64,000 bases of DNA from Apostichopus japonicus (GCF_037975245.1 NC_092564.1:9519984-9583983); one strand, 5' to 3'. Shown: positions 38,301 to 52,700, numbered from the stretch's first letter. Made by a program: numbers and translations. The notes: a model not told the origin generated them from the letters alone.

Positions 38301-40404
38301 CACCATAATCTGCAGAGTATCAAGTAGGTATTATAAATTGTCTACTATCATATTAGTTTGATGACTCAAAATTTAAAAAAGAAAGAAAGAAGAAACTAAT
38401 AATAATTTCTATACTGTCAGTCCCCTTAAAACAAGCCATCATCATCTGCTACTGTTGTTAATAGGGAATTTCCCTTTGCGCACCTTCTGCTCATACAAGT
38501 TTTTTTCAAATCTTACATATTGTACATGATACATATTTTCCCCTGGGGTGCTTCTAACACTGTATTATCATTTTGCTGTAGAAATCTTTGTACAATTTGT
38601 GATTAATACATGATACAATGTATCATATGGCAAGGTAAACAACAACAAAGCCAGCTGGCTTTTGGGATTCTAGAGAATTTGCTCAAAATTCCACATAACT
38701 ATCTGGCTAATGTACAGCAATATCAAATTGGTCTAAAAAATAAAGTCAGAAAAGATCAGAGATTTCCAGCTCTTTATGTGTAACACTTGCTCGCATGTGG
38801 GCATGATCCATTTAATAAACTGGTAATGATTTTACAGTATAGAATTTTTATTCCAAAATGTTTCAATATCCAGTAAGGACCGTCTTCCTATGTGAAATAT
38901 ATACAAATAGATATATGAATAGAAGGACAGTTTCTTTTACTAACTTTGAGGGAGCTAATCAGTTCTGCCACCAACCATCTCTTTAAAAATTGTAATTAAT
39001 AAATGAAAGGTACATGACATTGTTTATACACTGTGAAATATATTCACAGCTTACTGCCAAAGGAAGCAAAAGTCATCTAGTATAAATCACAACGAAAATG
39101 ATCAATTTTGAGACCATTTGAGATAACCTGTTGATCCTTTGAGCCAATGTTTGCAACATTTGAGATGACCTGTTTATTCATTGAAGCTCAGAGGGTGAAA
39201 ACAGATAAGCCAAACCCCCCCCCCACCCTTTTTTTGGAGTGTGTTTAAAGCAAGACTATCAACTCTTGGAAGCAGACTTCATTTCCTGGATGACTATGTT
39301 CGTTGAAGATCTCTAGAGTTCCTTCACAAAACTAAACTGATCTGAATTTGACCAAACTATGTTCACCAAAAGAAAGTCATAGCATTGGAGAATTCACAGA
39401 TTTAATTATAGCTTTAATTTTGGAGTTATCATGCTTAAAACATTTCAGACTTTTACTTAAAAAATTACCTTTGACCTAAACTAATTTTAATAGGGTTCTT
39501 GTTGTCACCTAGCTGGATCTGCATACCACATATGAAGTTCAACAAAGATGAACTTTTTGAGTTATTGTGTTAACAAAGTTTTTTCAGACTTTGACCTCCG
39601 GTGATCCCAAGTGACCATGGAACTTCTCAGAGAAGAATAGAGTTCTTGTACTCAATGAGAAGGATTCACATACCACGAATGAAGTTAATCCACATTGAGC
39701 TTACTGAGTTAGGGTGCTTACCAGCAAATGCCACATACACATAAGTGCACACACACATGTTTGTATTACATTCAGACCGGGGACCCCATTGTATTATCCA
39801 TTGTTCAAATCCACGTACCCTAACCTTAACAATACCCCATACAATAGAATTCTTCCGAGGACATGGTGAATCTTTAGAAATCACACCCGAGGACCTGGAA
39901 TTCTTTTGTTCAAGTTCTCGGTCAGAATACAAAACAAACGAACACACACACTCACGCCATCACCATCGCATAGATTCGCCCCACCCCTCCCCCCTCCACA
40001 GATATCCCCATTAAACACCCCAACCAGCCTCAATACAATAGAATGAGTTAAGCTCACAACAATAATATTTTGCCATAGAGAATCATCTAATCTCATGTTG
40101 TCCTTGTCCCAGTATGAAGTTTATTGCTAACCTTTGTTTTTGCATTCCTTTCGAGTATTGACAATCAAATTGCATTTATCTTGTATCATTTCCAAGAAAA
40201 CAAAAGTGAAGTGGAAATAAAAAATGCATTTCTAATTTGTTTCGACATCAACTGATCTGATCTACACACAAGTTCCAAAGTTTCATCAATTGGGGGGGGG
40301 GGGGGGAGTTACTTTGTACATACTTTACTACACATTCCAACATCCCCATAGGCTTTTCAGTATATCACTGTCCAATGTCTAGATAAAGTGTATGTATGTG
40401 TATA
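35363..40404. other. Intergenic region downstream of the Lifeguard gene
   Basis: AT-rich, with only the 24-bp repeat at 37440 and short homopolymers. Overlapping open frames near 35400-35626 on both strands have no recognisable product. Confidence 0.45.
37440..37515. repeat. 24-bp tandem repeat, 3 copies
   Basis: TTCCAAGATTTTTCAA with a TCTTG linker repeats three times with small changes. Confidence 0.85.
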
Positions 40405-40422
40405 TTTGTGTTTGCTGTTTCT

Positions 40423-40438
40423 TTTATTTAACTTTATT
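40423..40438 (-). terminator. Tandem AATAAA polyadenylation signals for the exon A transcript
   Basis: AATAAA occurs on the minus strand at 40433-40438 and 40423-40428, 185-200 nt past the stop at 40623. Cleavage is expected some 10-30 nt further on, giving a short 3' UTR of roughly 220 nt. Seen motif; use is inferred. Confidence 0.5.
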
Positions 40439-40622
40439 GAAATTGGATAGCTATACACAGATACACCTTATTACATGTAAAACTATTTATGTAAAACTCA
40501 TGTACAAAATCTCTTAGTTCTTATCACCCTTTACACCCCAGATGTTATTAAGAAAGAAAAAATAAATTGACATTAATAGCTTAACTCGATTCCTCTTTGT
40601 TTCCTTAGTTCTGTGAGATGAT

Positions 40623-40772
40623 TCAGTTGTTGCTGCCACCAAATAAACTGAGAATGATAAGGAATATGTAGACAATGTCGATATAAAGCTGCAGAGCGCC
40701 GTAGATGTATTCCTCCGCACTCAGTTCATGCTTGCGACCTCCCACGATTAACTGGGTGTCATACACTAGAAA
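40623..40772 (-). CDS. GRINA-like: Lifeguard alternative last exon A (distal): latch and TM7
   Basis: 150 nt (49 aa plus TGA). Starts FLVYDTQLIVGGRKHELSAE, continues through YIDIVYIFLIILSLFG and ends GSNN. Acceptor CTCTTTTACAG. Both latch aspartates are present. Two AATAAA signals follow within 200 nt of the stop, so this is a credible transcript end. Confidence 0.93.
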   Translation of the reverse strand, partial: FLVYDTQLIVGGRKHELSAEEYIYGALQLYIDIVYIFLIILSLFGGSNN

Positions 40773-43700
40773 CTGTAAAAGAGAGGGAGAAGGGAAGTTT
40801 GTGAGAAGCTATCGAACCGTTGCAAACAAGAGATGCTATCAGTATTAGAGGGAGAGGAGTGGGGGGGGGCGTGGGTGGGGGCTGCGGTTTGGGGAAGGGG
40901 ATGGGGAGAAGTGACGTCTTAGATATCACTGCTAACTACAACATCCAACAGTCTAACTTGCTTATATGTGTACACATCGGCACCTGTAATTGTACTGTCA
41001 ATATTGTAAAATATCATCAACAGACCGATATGATCCTCTAAAAGAAGTCTTCCAATAGCATACCTAACAGATCACATGATTTATTATTAAAAGGCACACT
41101 TTTCAACTTATTTTCCTTCAGAACTGGAAGGTACCTGACACTCTCCTCGTCACAATCACTAGTGCCCACCTCTCTTCCCAAATGTTGGTTCTCTACGGGA
41201 ATTAGCCATATTGTGAGCAGTTTGTGATATTCTCACGGCTGACAGTCTGTAAGATAAAGCATAGTGACCCCCCTAAAGCCAATCTAACCTACAACGAAGA
41301 ACCACCAGCCCACATGAACACCCTGGATGGTAATTGTATACAATTTACTCAACTTTGGGAGAGTAGCAAAGTTTGGGAATAAATGTACCACACTATCACT
41401 AACTATAACTATCAGTAATGCAAGATAGTTAGGCAGTAAGATTGGATGTCAGTCAGTAATGTGATTGTCCCATTCACCCCTCTCACCCCACACCCACACC
41501 CCTCTCACCCCGCCCGACACCCACACTCATCTCACCCCGCCCCACACCCCTCTCACCCCGCCCGACACCCACACTCATCTCACCCCGCCCCACACCCCTC
41601 TCACCCCGCCTGACACCCACACTCATCTCACCCCGCCCCACACCCCTCTCCCAATTTTTAACACAAGCTAGATCATGTTTGCAGGCAGCTGAATAGAGTA
41701 GAAACCACAGAGAAATGCCACTGTAAAGTCTCTGTGACATAAGACAAAATCTAACACTTGTACTGCAAGTTTCGGTCATAAGAGTTGCTAAAACCAATAC
41801 ACCGACGTGCTTTAAATGGCTGGTTTGATGTACCATGTTTCATAAAATGCTGTATTAATTTTTCTATGAAATTTCTTTCTTGATGATAGGAGGTGTGGGG
41901 GAGATGACCCGCAAGGTAGATGGGTTTAGAAAGAGTTCCTACCACTGTGAGTCCACTTAATGCTATCTAACAGGCATGCTCTTAAGCTGAAATAAAAGAG
42001 TACAGTGTATCCCCTAAAAGAAATGTCAACAGCTACAACTGACAACATGCAATGTAAATATTAACAACACATATTGGATGCAGTGCATTTGGCTGATGAT
42101 GTAGGTAAAGGCATTTACCTGCATTCAATACCTTTTATCGGATACAGTGCATTTGGCTGATGTTGTAGGTAAAGGCATTTACCTGCATTCAATACCTTTT
42201 ATCGGATACAGTGCATTTGGCTGATGTTGTAGGTAAAGGCATTTACCTGCATTCAATACCTTTTAATCAATGCAGTGCATTTGGCTGATGTTGTAGGTAA
42301 AGGCATTTACCTGCATTCGATACCTCTTGCAAAGAAACTCAGCAGTAGACATTAGTAAGAGATAAAAGAGGGCTTCAGACCCAAACATGCTGATGAAGGA
42401 CCTGGTTATGTGTGCTTGCTATGTGTGTGATTCATCGGACGCAGGGTTTCAGCCAGGTATGAATTAAACATTCAAATTACATGGCCGGCTTTTAAATTGA
42501 GAAGAATCACTGTATGGGTTTCACTACACTGCTGCTGGATGAACAACACAAAGATGAACCTCCAAAGTGCTGGAGTTGCCAGGAAAAAAAGAGAGTGAAC
42601 CCAAGGCTGCAGTAGAAGGTTACTTGTAGTAGCGTGGTACCACCACAGAATAGAAGCAATTCAAAAGATCAATGCCATGGCAACCATTCAGCATGGAGAG
42701 ATATGCCATGAAAAAAGAGAGTGAACCCAAGGCTGCAGTAGAAGGTAACTTGCAGTAGCGTGGTACCACCACAGAGTGAAAGCAAATTCAGAGTGATAAA
42801 AGATCATTGCCATGGCAACCATTCAGCACGGAGAGATACCTCTTGATGTTTAGTTACTAACTCCTGCCGACCAGGTTTAGTATGATCAGGAAGATGTAGA
42901 CTATGTCGACATAAAGCTGGAGTGCTCCATAAATGTACTCCTCGGCGCTGATCTCATGGCGCCTGCCACCGATGATCAGCTGGGTGTCATACACCAAGAA
43001 CTGCAAGAATCAGGTACAGACTTTAGAAGCATGGCGAATATTAATCATGAATTAATGAATAATTTAATGACACCATCTGTAATCGAGAATGAATGTTTAT
43101 TTTATGTGAAACACAAGACCTGGAGAGAGCGTGTGAGGGTGGTAACCTAGAAGAAGAGCTGGGTTAGAATGGAATATGCTATTTGTGAAAAACTGAAGGT
43201 GGTGAGAGGGAGGAAAGCATTCATCCAATTAAACTGGGTTATAGGATCTCCACTGACTTTATAAAATATACGTCTCTGAGCCAAGGAGTCATTGAGTAGT
43301 TGATCCACCTTCAATGGTTTGGAATCCAGTATAAACCATTTAACAGGAATGCAATCATGGAAAAGGTTAAAGCACCTCACCTTCAACTCTGAAACTGTTT
43401 TGAAAAGAGCACAGAAATCCCCAGCTCTAAGGTGTTTGATTTATAAACTTACCATCGTAAAGAGCACCGCAGCCAACCAGGCGTAGACTGTGTAAAGCAC
43501 ACTATTCTGTAGGAATAAGATAGATACAATAAAACAGAAAGAAAAAAACATCAGCTTCCAGTATAAGAAAAGAACATACAGTGTGATCTTATTAAGAGAC
43601 ATTTGCCTCCAATTAAAATTACTCCACACAACTGGGCTCTACAGGGTACAACTGGGCTCTATACGGTACGACTGGGCTCTATAAGGTACGACTGGGTTCT

Positions 43701-46700
43701 ATAAGGAACAACTGGGCTCTATAAGGTACGACTGGGCTCTTTAAGGTACGACTGGACTCTATAAGGTACGACTGGGTTCTTTAAGGTACGACTGGACTCT
43801 ATAAGGAACGACTGGGCTCTATAAGGTACGACTGGACTCTATAAGGTACGACTGGGTTCTATAAGTTACGACTGGACTCTATAAGGAACGAATGGGCTCT
43901 ATAAGGTACGACTGGGTTCTATAAGTTACGACTGGACTCTATAAGGAACGAATGGGCTCTATAAGGTACGACTGGGCTCTATAAGGTACGACTGGGTTCC
44001 ATAAGGTACGACTGGATTCTATAAGGTACTACTGGGCTCTATAAGGTACGACTGGGTTCTATAGGGTACGGCTGTGCTCTATAAGGTGCGACTGGGTTCT
44101 ATAAGGTACGACTGGGCTCTATAAGGTACGATTGGGTTCTATAAGGTACGACTGGGTTCTATAAAGTACGACTGGGCTCTATAAGGTACGACTGGGTTCT
44201 ATAAGGTACGACTGGGTTCTATAAGGTACTACTGGGCTCTATAAGGTACGACTGGGTTCTATAGGGTACGGCTGTGCTCTATAAGGTGCGACTGGGTTGT
44301 ATAAGGTACGACTGGGTCTATAAGGTACGACTGGGCTCAATAAGGTACGATTCGTTACCCAGAACCAAACGCTACCACCCAGAACCAAACGCTACCACCC
44401 AGAAACAAACGCTAAGACCCAGAAACAAACGCTAATACCCAGAACCAAACTCTGATACCCAGAACCAAACGCTACCACACAGAACCAAACACTACCACCC
44501 AGAACCAAACACTACTAACCAGAACCAAGCACTACTTGATTTACTTCGATAATACTCATTATCTTTTTTTCAGTTTCAAAGCAAAGGAATGGACAAAAAA
44601 TTCAATTTCTTTTTTTTCAAAACTATTTTGTCATCATTTGGTCCAAACTATGCAACATTACACAATTAGAAATTCTCACCCCAGTCGAAGCAAAGACGAT
44701 GGCAATGATTCCAAACATGGAGAGGCCCATCAAGAAAACAAAGAGAAATCCTCCGCACCCAGTGAAGTCAAACCTTGTCTGGATCGCAAAGATGCTCACT
44801 GAGAACACCACTCCCTAAACAAACAGAGAACAAAAGGTTAAAGATAAAGTGACTATAAAAGTTGAGCAAAATAAAAACAAGAGCCCAAGGGCACTGTGGT
44901 TCCTTGCTTGGGGTATATGACAATACACATAATATTATCAAGCAAGATTGGGCTCAAATAGTCCAAGTAATTGTGGTCCTACATGTTCCCATAAAGTAAC
45001 CAACACTATAGCCAACACTTTTGTGATCACAAAATGTGATCGGATTTTTGATCAAAGGCACTTTTGAGATCTAAATATGGTGTCGAAAATGTAAGAAATA
45101 TAAGAGACCTACAAGCGTGTCAACAGATATGATAATATTGGTGACCTCAGATGACATGACCTTTAAGTTTCAAAATGTTCCACCATCCCGTTCACAACTT
45201 GTCCCAAAATATCAACCATGTCACACCTTGGCATTGAGATTTAATTGCATTAAATTAAAAAAAATTAACTTTGAACTTGTATACATTATAACGTCACACA
45301 CAAAGGTCACCCGAAGGTCAACCAATTGACATTTTTGATCGGTGAGACCTAAATAGAGCATGACTGTAAAAATTCAAACATTTTTTATGTGCCCATTTTC
45401 TCCCCCCAAAATACTACTTTTTTAACATTAGCTGACCTTTGGTGACGTTGGACCACATGACCGTTAAGTCTGAAAATATTCCCCTATACCATTTGCAACT
45501 TGTCCAAAAAAATAAACCTTGTCACACCTTGGCACTGGGAGTTATTGCATTAAATGTCTGAAAATTAAGTTTGACCTCATATAACTTCGCACACGAAGGT
45601 CACATGGGGGTCAACCCATTGACATTTATGATCAGAAGGTACCTTTAACATCTGAAAATAGCATCGAAACTGTAAAAATACACAAAACACGAAAAGGTCA
45701 CCAGAGGTCAAATTGAGGTCAAGGGTCACCCAGATGCGGGTCAACAATTGGATTACATTGAAGCAACTCCCAACCCTAATGGACAATTTGTTCTCAAGTT
45801 ATCACAAAAATACTTGTTTTTTATCATTAATTGACCTTTGGTGACCTCGGATCACATGACCCTTAAGTTTGAAAATATTCCCCTATACCATTTGCAACTT
45901 GCCTCAAAATATCAACTGTGTAACACCTCGGCACTGGGAGTTATTACACTAAATGTCTGAAAATTAACTTTGACCTCATATAACTTCGCACACGAAGGTC
46001 AGACGGCTGATCAACCCATTAACATTTATGATCAGAAGGTACCTTTAACATCTAAAAATAGCATCGAAACTGTAAAAATCCACAAAACACGAAAAGGTCA
46101 CCAGAGGTCAAATTGAGGTCAAGGGTCATCCAGATGCGGGTCGACAATTGGATTACATTGAAGCAACTCCCAACCCTAACGGACAATTTATTCTCAAGTT
46201 ATCGCAAAAATACTAGTTTTTTATCATGAATTGACCTTTGGTGACCTTGTATCACATGACCGTTAAGTTTGAAAATATTCCCCTATACCATTTGCAACTA
46301 CTCCAAAAATATCAACCTTGTCACAACTTGGAACTGGGAGTTATTGCATTAAATGTCTGAAAATTAACTTTGACCTCATATAACTTCGCACACGAAGGTC
46401 ACACGGGGGTCAACCAATTGACATTTATGATCAGAAGGTACCTTTAACATCTGAAAATAGCATCGAAACTGTAAAAATCCACAAAACACGAAAAGGTCAC
46501 CAGAGGTCAAATTGAGGTCAAGGGTCACCCAGATGCGGGTTGACAATTGGATTACATTGAAGCAACTCCCAACCCTAATGGACAATTTGTTCTCAAGTTA
46601 TCACAAAAATACTAGTTTTTTATCATTAATTGACCTTTGGTGACCTCGGATCACATGACCCTTAAGTTTGAAAATATTCCCCTATACCATTTGCAGCTTG

Positions 46701-49700
46701 TCTCAAAATATCAATTGTGTAACACCTTGGCACTGGGAGTTATTACACTAAATGTCTGAAAATTAACTTTGACCTCATATAACTTAACATACAAAGGTCA
46801 CCTTGGGTCAACTTATTGACATTTTTGATTGATGAGACCTAAATTAGAGCATCAAACTATACAAATTCAAACATTTTTTCTTTGCCCATTTTCTGCCCCC
46901 AAAATACTAGTTTTTTAACATTAATTGACCTTTGGTGACCTCGGATCACATGACCGTTAAGTTTGAAAATATTCCCCTGTACCATTTGCAGCTTGTCCAA
47001 AAATATCAACCATGTCACACCTTGGAACTGGGAGTTGTTGCATTATATGTCTGAAAATTAACTTTGACCTCGTACAACTTCGCACACGAAGGTCACACGG
47101 GTGTCAACCAATTGACATTTTTGATCGGAAGGTACCTTTGATATCCAAATCTAGCATCAAAACCAAACATTTCCTTTTTTGCTCGTTTCCTCCCAAAATA
47201 AGCACATTTTTTCTAATGTGACCTTTGACCTTGGTTTCACATGTAGTTTAATCTCCTGATTCCAAAAAACAAAACGAAAAGTCTGTACAACCATCCTAAC
47301 TCCGACCAAAAAACTTTGACCCCATATAACTTCGCACATAAAGGTCACACGGGGTCAACCTATTGACATTTATGATCAGAAGGTACCTTTGACATCTGAA
47401 AATAGCATCAAAACTGTAAAAATCCCCAAAAACACGTAAAGGTCACCAGAGGTCAAATTGAGGTCAAGGGTCACCCAGATGCGGGTCGACAATTGGATAA
47501 CATTGAAGCAACTCCCAACCCTAACGGACATTTCGTTCTCAAGTTATCGCAAAAATACTAGTTTTTTATCATTAATTGACCTTTGGTGACCTCGGATCAC
47601 ATGACCGTTAAGTTTGAAAATGCTCCCCTGACCAGTTCATAACTTGTCCCAAAATATCAATCTTGTCACACATTGGCACTGGGAGTTATTGCAGTTTTAA
47701 TATTTTCGGTTTTTGGACCATAACTGACCTTCGGTGACCTTTGTGGGCACCAAAAACAATAGGGCACACCTTCTCCATATGGCGGATCTATAGTCCAAGT
47801 TTGGCCTCAATCCAACTTTCCCTTATTGAGATAGAGCGTACCCAAGCAAGTGTCACAGATGCACACACAGACACACAGACACACACACACACACACACAC
47901 GCCAACCTGACTACATAGGTTCCTTTTGCTAAAGCAAGGAACCAATAAAAAATTATTTTATTAAAATTTTAGAGAGGACGGCCTTGTTCCATAAACTGCA
48001 ACATGAATGCTTGTGAACGCAATCATTCGTAGCAAATTCGTGGCTAGTCCATCTCAAAATGGATTTGGCCTCTCTTCAAGTTGCCTTTAGACATTCGACT
48101 ATAAATCTACATCACAGGAGGGCAAGAGGCAGCCCTGCAACAATAAATAATAATAATAATAATGAGACCCTGCTGACCTCTAGCATACAAACAATGGAAG
48201 ACATGAAACATGTATAGATTGAATAGTATGCAAAATAGTTACAACTTGTGATAGGATATTTTCAACCAAATACCAGATGTACAACAACATGTGTCAAAGT
48301 CTCTGAACCATTCCCACGCGTATAATGTCATGCGTCCATTTTCCTCGCAAGTGTAGTAGTTCCAGCATCCTTACTAGTACCATCCAAGTGTTGTGCCAGA
48401 TGGGTTGGGCACAAAATTTCTCTGCAGAGCATATTTTGATGGCCACCCCCACCAATTGCCAGTGCTGACAGGTATCCAATAATAATCACATCATTTATGA
48501 TGAGATGCCATTTTTTCTTCTCCTCCTTCTTCAGATTTTACGCACTTTTCGGAAAGAATGAGCAAACTTTAGAATTCAAGGCCAAACCAAATGACTCGGA
48601 CGAAAGAGTTGCTGTTGTTGATAGATCTTGGAGATGGAGCTCGAAAGGCATGCAGTGGTACATAAGTTCCTTACAACTAGTGATTCCTTAGGTGCTTGTG
48701 ATGTTTGGAAGGTTTCAACCTGTCTCTCAAACTCATAGTGATAGTCTCAAATTAATTAAAGATATTTCTCATCTGGATATTACTAAATGTAGCTTCTCTC
48801 AAAGGGTCGGGAATAACTTGCCAGAATGGTTTGTTGGTTCTAATTCTGTGCTGTCTTTTAAGAAAAACATTGATACTTTCTTTACTAAGAGTGGTCGTAT
48901 TAAATGGCGTTAAAGGTGCACTTCTGAATTTATTTATTTTTATTTATTAATCTTTTGAGGCGTGTCAGAGGTTACAAAATTCCTTACGACTTTGACATAT
49001 ATTGTGAAGATATATATTTTCATATTCTCTTTAGTATATTATCATGTCATACTTGACATATACTTGACACAAGCCAAAGACCAACATCTAAGAGAGAACT
49101 TGAAAATAATCTTGATAACATTTTCGTTCTGTAGCGTAGATCATAGCTAGGTTTAACTTAAAACGTATTCCATGTTGCAGAGGGATAAAACAGACTCAGA
49201 TTATGACTTAAGGACATGACCCTTCAAACTTACCACACAAATGCCGAGCGAAACAAGCACCGTCTGCAGGCCATCAGATTGGTAAGAATAAAAGCTGAAA
49301 CAAGGAAAAAGAAAAAAGGCATTTGGAAAAGGAGGTGAGGTCGATGACTTAGTATTGACCATGACAAAGAAGTCCTTATGAAGAGCTCAATGAGATAACC
49401 TTTTCATGACCCAAAATAAACATAATGCTTCTGCAATATTATTGATGGTACTCATTGAAAGCATCTTCTTATTAAACCCAATTAATGGTTTTTAACAGCA
49501 TAACTGACTGAGGCAAACCATTCCGTTCGTTCGAAGCCTTTACGGCAAAGAACACTTCATCCCGACAAAACTTTCTCCCCTTTGTGACATCGACATCAAC
49601 AGTTCCTACCCTTTAACCAGGTGAAAAACAAAATCATCAAACAACAGATTGTCAGAGCCATGGAAAAACTTAGAAAACCAGAGACAAATCGTCACTCAAA

Positions 49701-52700
49701 CATCGACGGTAACCACAAATTGTTGACAGCTGGCTTGATTTTCCTTAACACAAATATGAACTATATTGCATTTATCCATGGTGTGGACTACCACGAAGGA
49801 AAGTTGCTTTGTCAAAAAATTACAAGTCAATTTTAGACATATTGAAATACATTTCTTCTATTGCAGTTCTTCTATGAGCCAATTTTATTTCCCCAAGTTG
49901 ACAAGCCAGTCTTGTATATATAATGTCTGCCTTATTGTGAAACTAATTGAGACACTGTAAATTATGGCTTTATCTTTCAAATTCATGGCTATTCTGAAAA
50001 ATAAGTTAAGGATTTTAGTGTTATTGTATGAGGATTCTTTGTTTCATCAAGTTAACATCCTTCCAGCAGACTACAAGACTACATGATAACAGGATTATTA
50101 AAGTTAATCTGCTTTGATTACTCTATGATACTTTGAAAATGTCTTCACGTTCGGAACAAGCAATAAAATATCTAAACGGTAGAGAGTGTCCTTCTAAAGA
50201 AGAGCTTTGCTTACCTTGTAATGGTTCCAACCATGTAAGACATTGCCAATGTCTGAAACGAAATGCAAAAACAAAACAAAAAAAGATTTGATTAATGCAT
50301 CATGAGCAACAAATCAATCATTTTATTACTTTCCTTCATTGGTTTTTTCTTTTCATATTCTTTTTTTTTTCTTTTCATTTAAGATGATTTTTTCCTTCTT
50401 TTTTGGGGGGGTCTGAATACAAATTCCTTATCTTTCAAACAGTAAATATAATGTATGGTAAAGATTGCAAACTTTTGCACATTGTTACCAGTGAATCAAC
50501 AAAGTAAGTTCATACTGAGAGATAACAACTAGGATGATTGGTCACTTTGGTAGGTTAGTACTCAAGTAATGTTCCAGAAGAGAATGAGGCACCATATATA
50601 CCACATGGATTTCTTAAGTCCCATTTGTATTTTCTACTTTAACATAGCTCCATATTTTGTTTTGGGGGGGATGGAGGGATGGGGGGATGGGGTGAGGACT
50701 GATTAGTCATATTGTCCTTCCATACGTTTGAAAGTGTAGCCCAGGTATTGGGCAGTTGATGTTACCACAGGCAAAAATCACTGCCAAAATCGAAATACAA
50801 GCAATAGCTGTAATTTATGCATCAATTAATATACATTTGAAGTTAAGTTACATGATTCATCACTGTATTAGACAAAGTGTTCATGAACTTTCTATCTAAC
50901 TATAAAACTGGCCAAAAGTTGGAATAATAAGTTTTCTTCTTCTTAATGTTCTTATGTCCCTCTGGTTATAGCGATATTACATTCAACATTTCCTAATCCG
51001 TCAATCAAGGTCTAATTAATGTGTGATTATATTTGGAAATTGTGTACTAGCCTTCTAAATCCTAAATTTTAAATTCAAAAAGATGCAACATCAATGAGCA
51101 AAGGTTTAGGTAATAAGTGCTAGCACATGGGTATGACATCAAACCATACTATACTAGTTCATACACTTTTCCTATCCAAGTTTCCTTTCCAAACTTTAAC
51201 AGATTTTTCTCATTCGACATCCACTGGGTTCCCCCCCCCCAGACATAGGGAACTAAAATGTTATAAAGGACTTACAAAGATGCAAAGTGCGATGAGATTG
51301 GTTGGATAGTTGCGTCGAACATTTCCACAGCATACGAGTGTGATGTAGGTTACTAAGAATATGGCACTGTAAAATAATGTACAGTACAATACATATTGAT
51401 ATATTTTTGAGACATAATTATGGGAAGAAGCCCCAGAGTAGTTTATCTAACAACTGTTACAAATTATGAAAATAAATAAATACCACATAAAACATGATCT
51501 GGCTGAGTGACCACAATAGTATGCAGTTCTTCTCCAGACCTCCATGAATATTTGGTATTAGAGGCCTTAAAATATATAGCAGATATTTTGCCCTAACTAG
51601 AATGGCTCTCGCAGAATTAAGATAGCAGCAGTAACCCAAGCAAAACACGCCCGGCAACTGGCGGCTGTTGCATAACTGAGAAACAAAGGCTACGTGATCT
51701 TAAAGCAGTTAAGCATGTAAAGAGAAATAAACTGACAAGTTTTATTTTCTCCAATCCTCTCACAGCCGTAGCGTTTGATGAAGGCTCCTGACCTAACTCG
51801 AAGCATGTAGTTTAAATAAAGCATGCGTTGTGCCAATGATAAACTGACATTTAAGTGTTAACTCCATGCACCGTTATAAATATCGCAAATGCCTACGGTC
51901 TTGCATATAGGCGTATATTGTCGGGCTAGGGAGCAATTTGTCATCGATATTCATGTGTTTGATATTTCACACATCGACTTGACTTTTGCCTTTCAGCTTT
52001 ATATATCATTTCATTATGCTTAGTTAGCCTTCTGAGTGGAGGCTAAGAGGACTTTGCTGTCTCTTTCTTCCTTTTGGATTTCTATCTTTTTTTCAGGTTT
52101 TTTTACCCTTGTTTACCTATTTTTTCAAGTTAACAATGCAACCGATGGCTTTGTTCATTTGTTCTTTTCAATGCGACTAAGTTTTCTGTATTAAACAGTT
52201 TTATTTTAGTGGCATTTCTGTAGAACGTGTCTGTAAAGATTGTCAAACTTTCACAGACTCTCAGAGCTTGAATTGGAGCTATCAATTTTGGCAGACAATG
52301 AACAGGTGTCAATGAGCAGGGCTTCCTCATAAACCACTTGCAAGATCTCGCAGAAGTACACTGCACCTCGAGATTCTCCCTGGCATTAACTTGTATAGAA
52401 CATGTCGGCTACGATAGTAGATGACAAGAGAAGACGTTAGGCTTACTATGCTATCCAGTACAGCCATTGATTACTGTGGATGAACTCCTTCACTGGGTCC
52501 CTGAAATGATGAAAAAAAATATCACAAGATAAAATAAGAAGATAGCAACCAAATCTGACCACCAGAACTTGGAAGCTGGAAAAGATTGAATCAAATTACA
52601 AAACTGAAAGAAATCTGAAAATCTTGCTGTTTAATGTTGTTATACTATGCAATATTAATTATCATCATAATAACAGCAATACCCCACAAGCTTGATATTT

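Noticed and set aside
43631-44350. Regular 20-bp repeats resembling a CRISPR array
   Set aside because: Units abut directly with no unique spacers, and the array lies in an intron of an animal gene. It is a minisatellite.
48497-48691. Acceptor-like T/C tract followed by an open frame on the plus strand
   Set aside because: No donor or homology. It directly precedes a LINE tail and lies antisense in an intron, so it is more likely retroelement debris.
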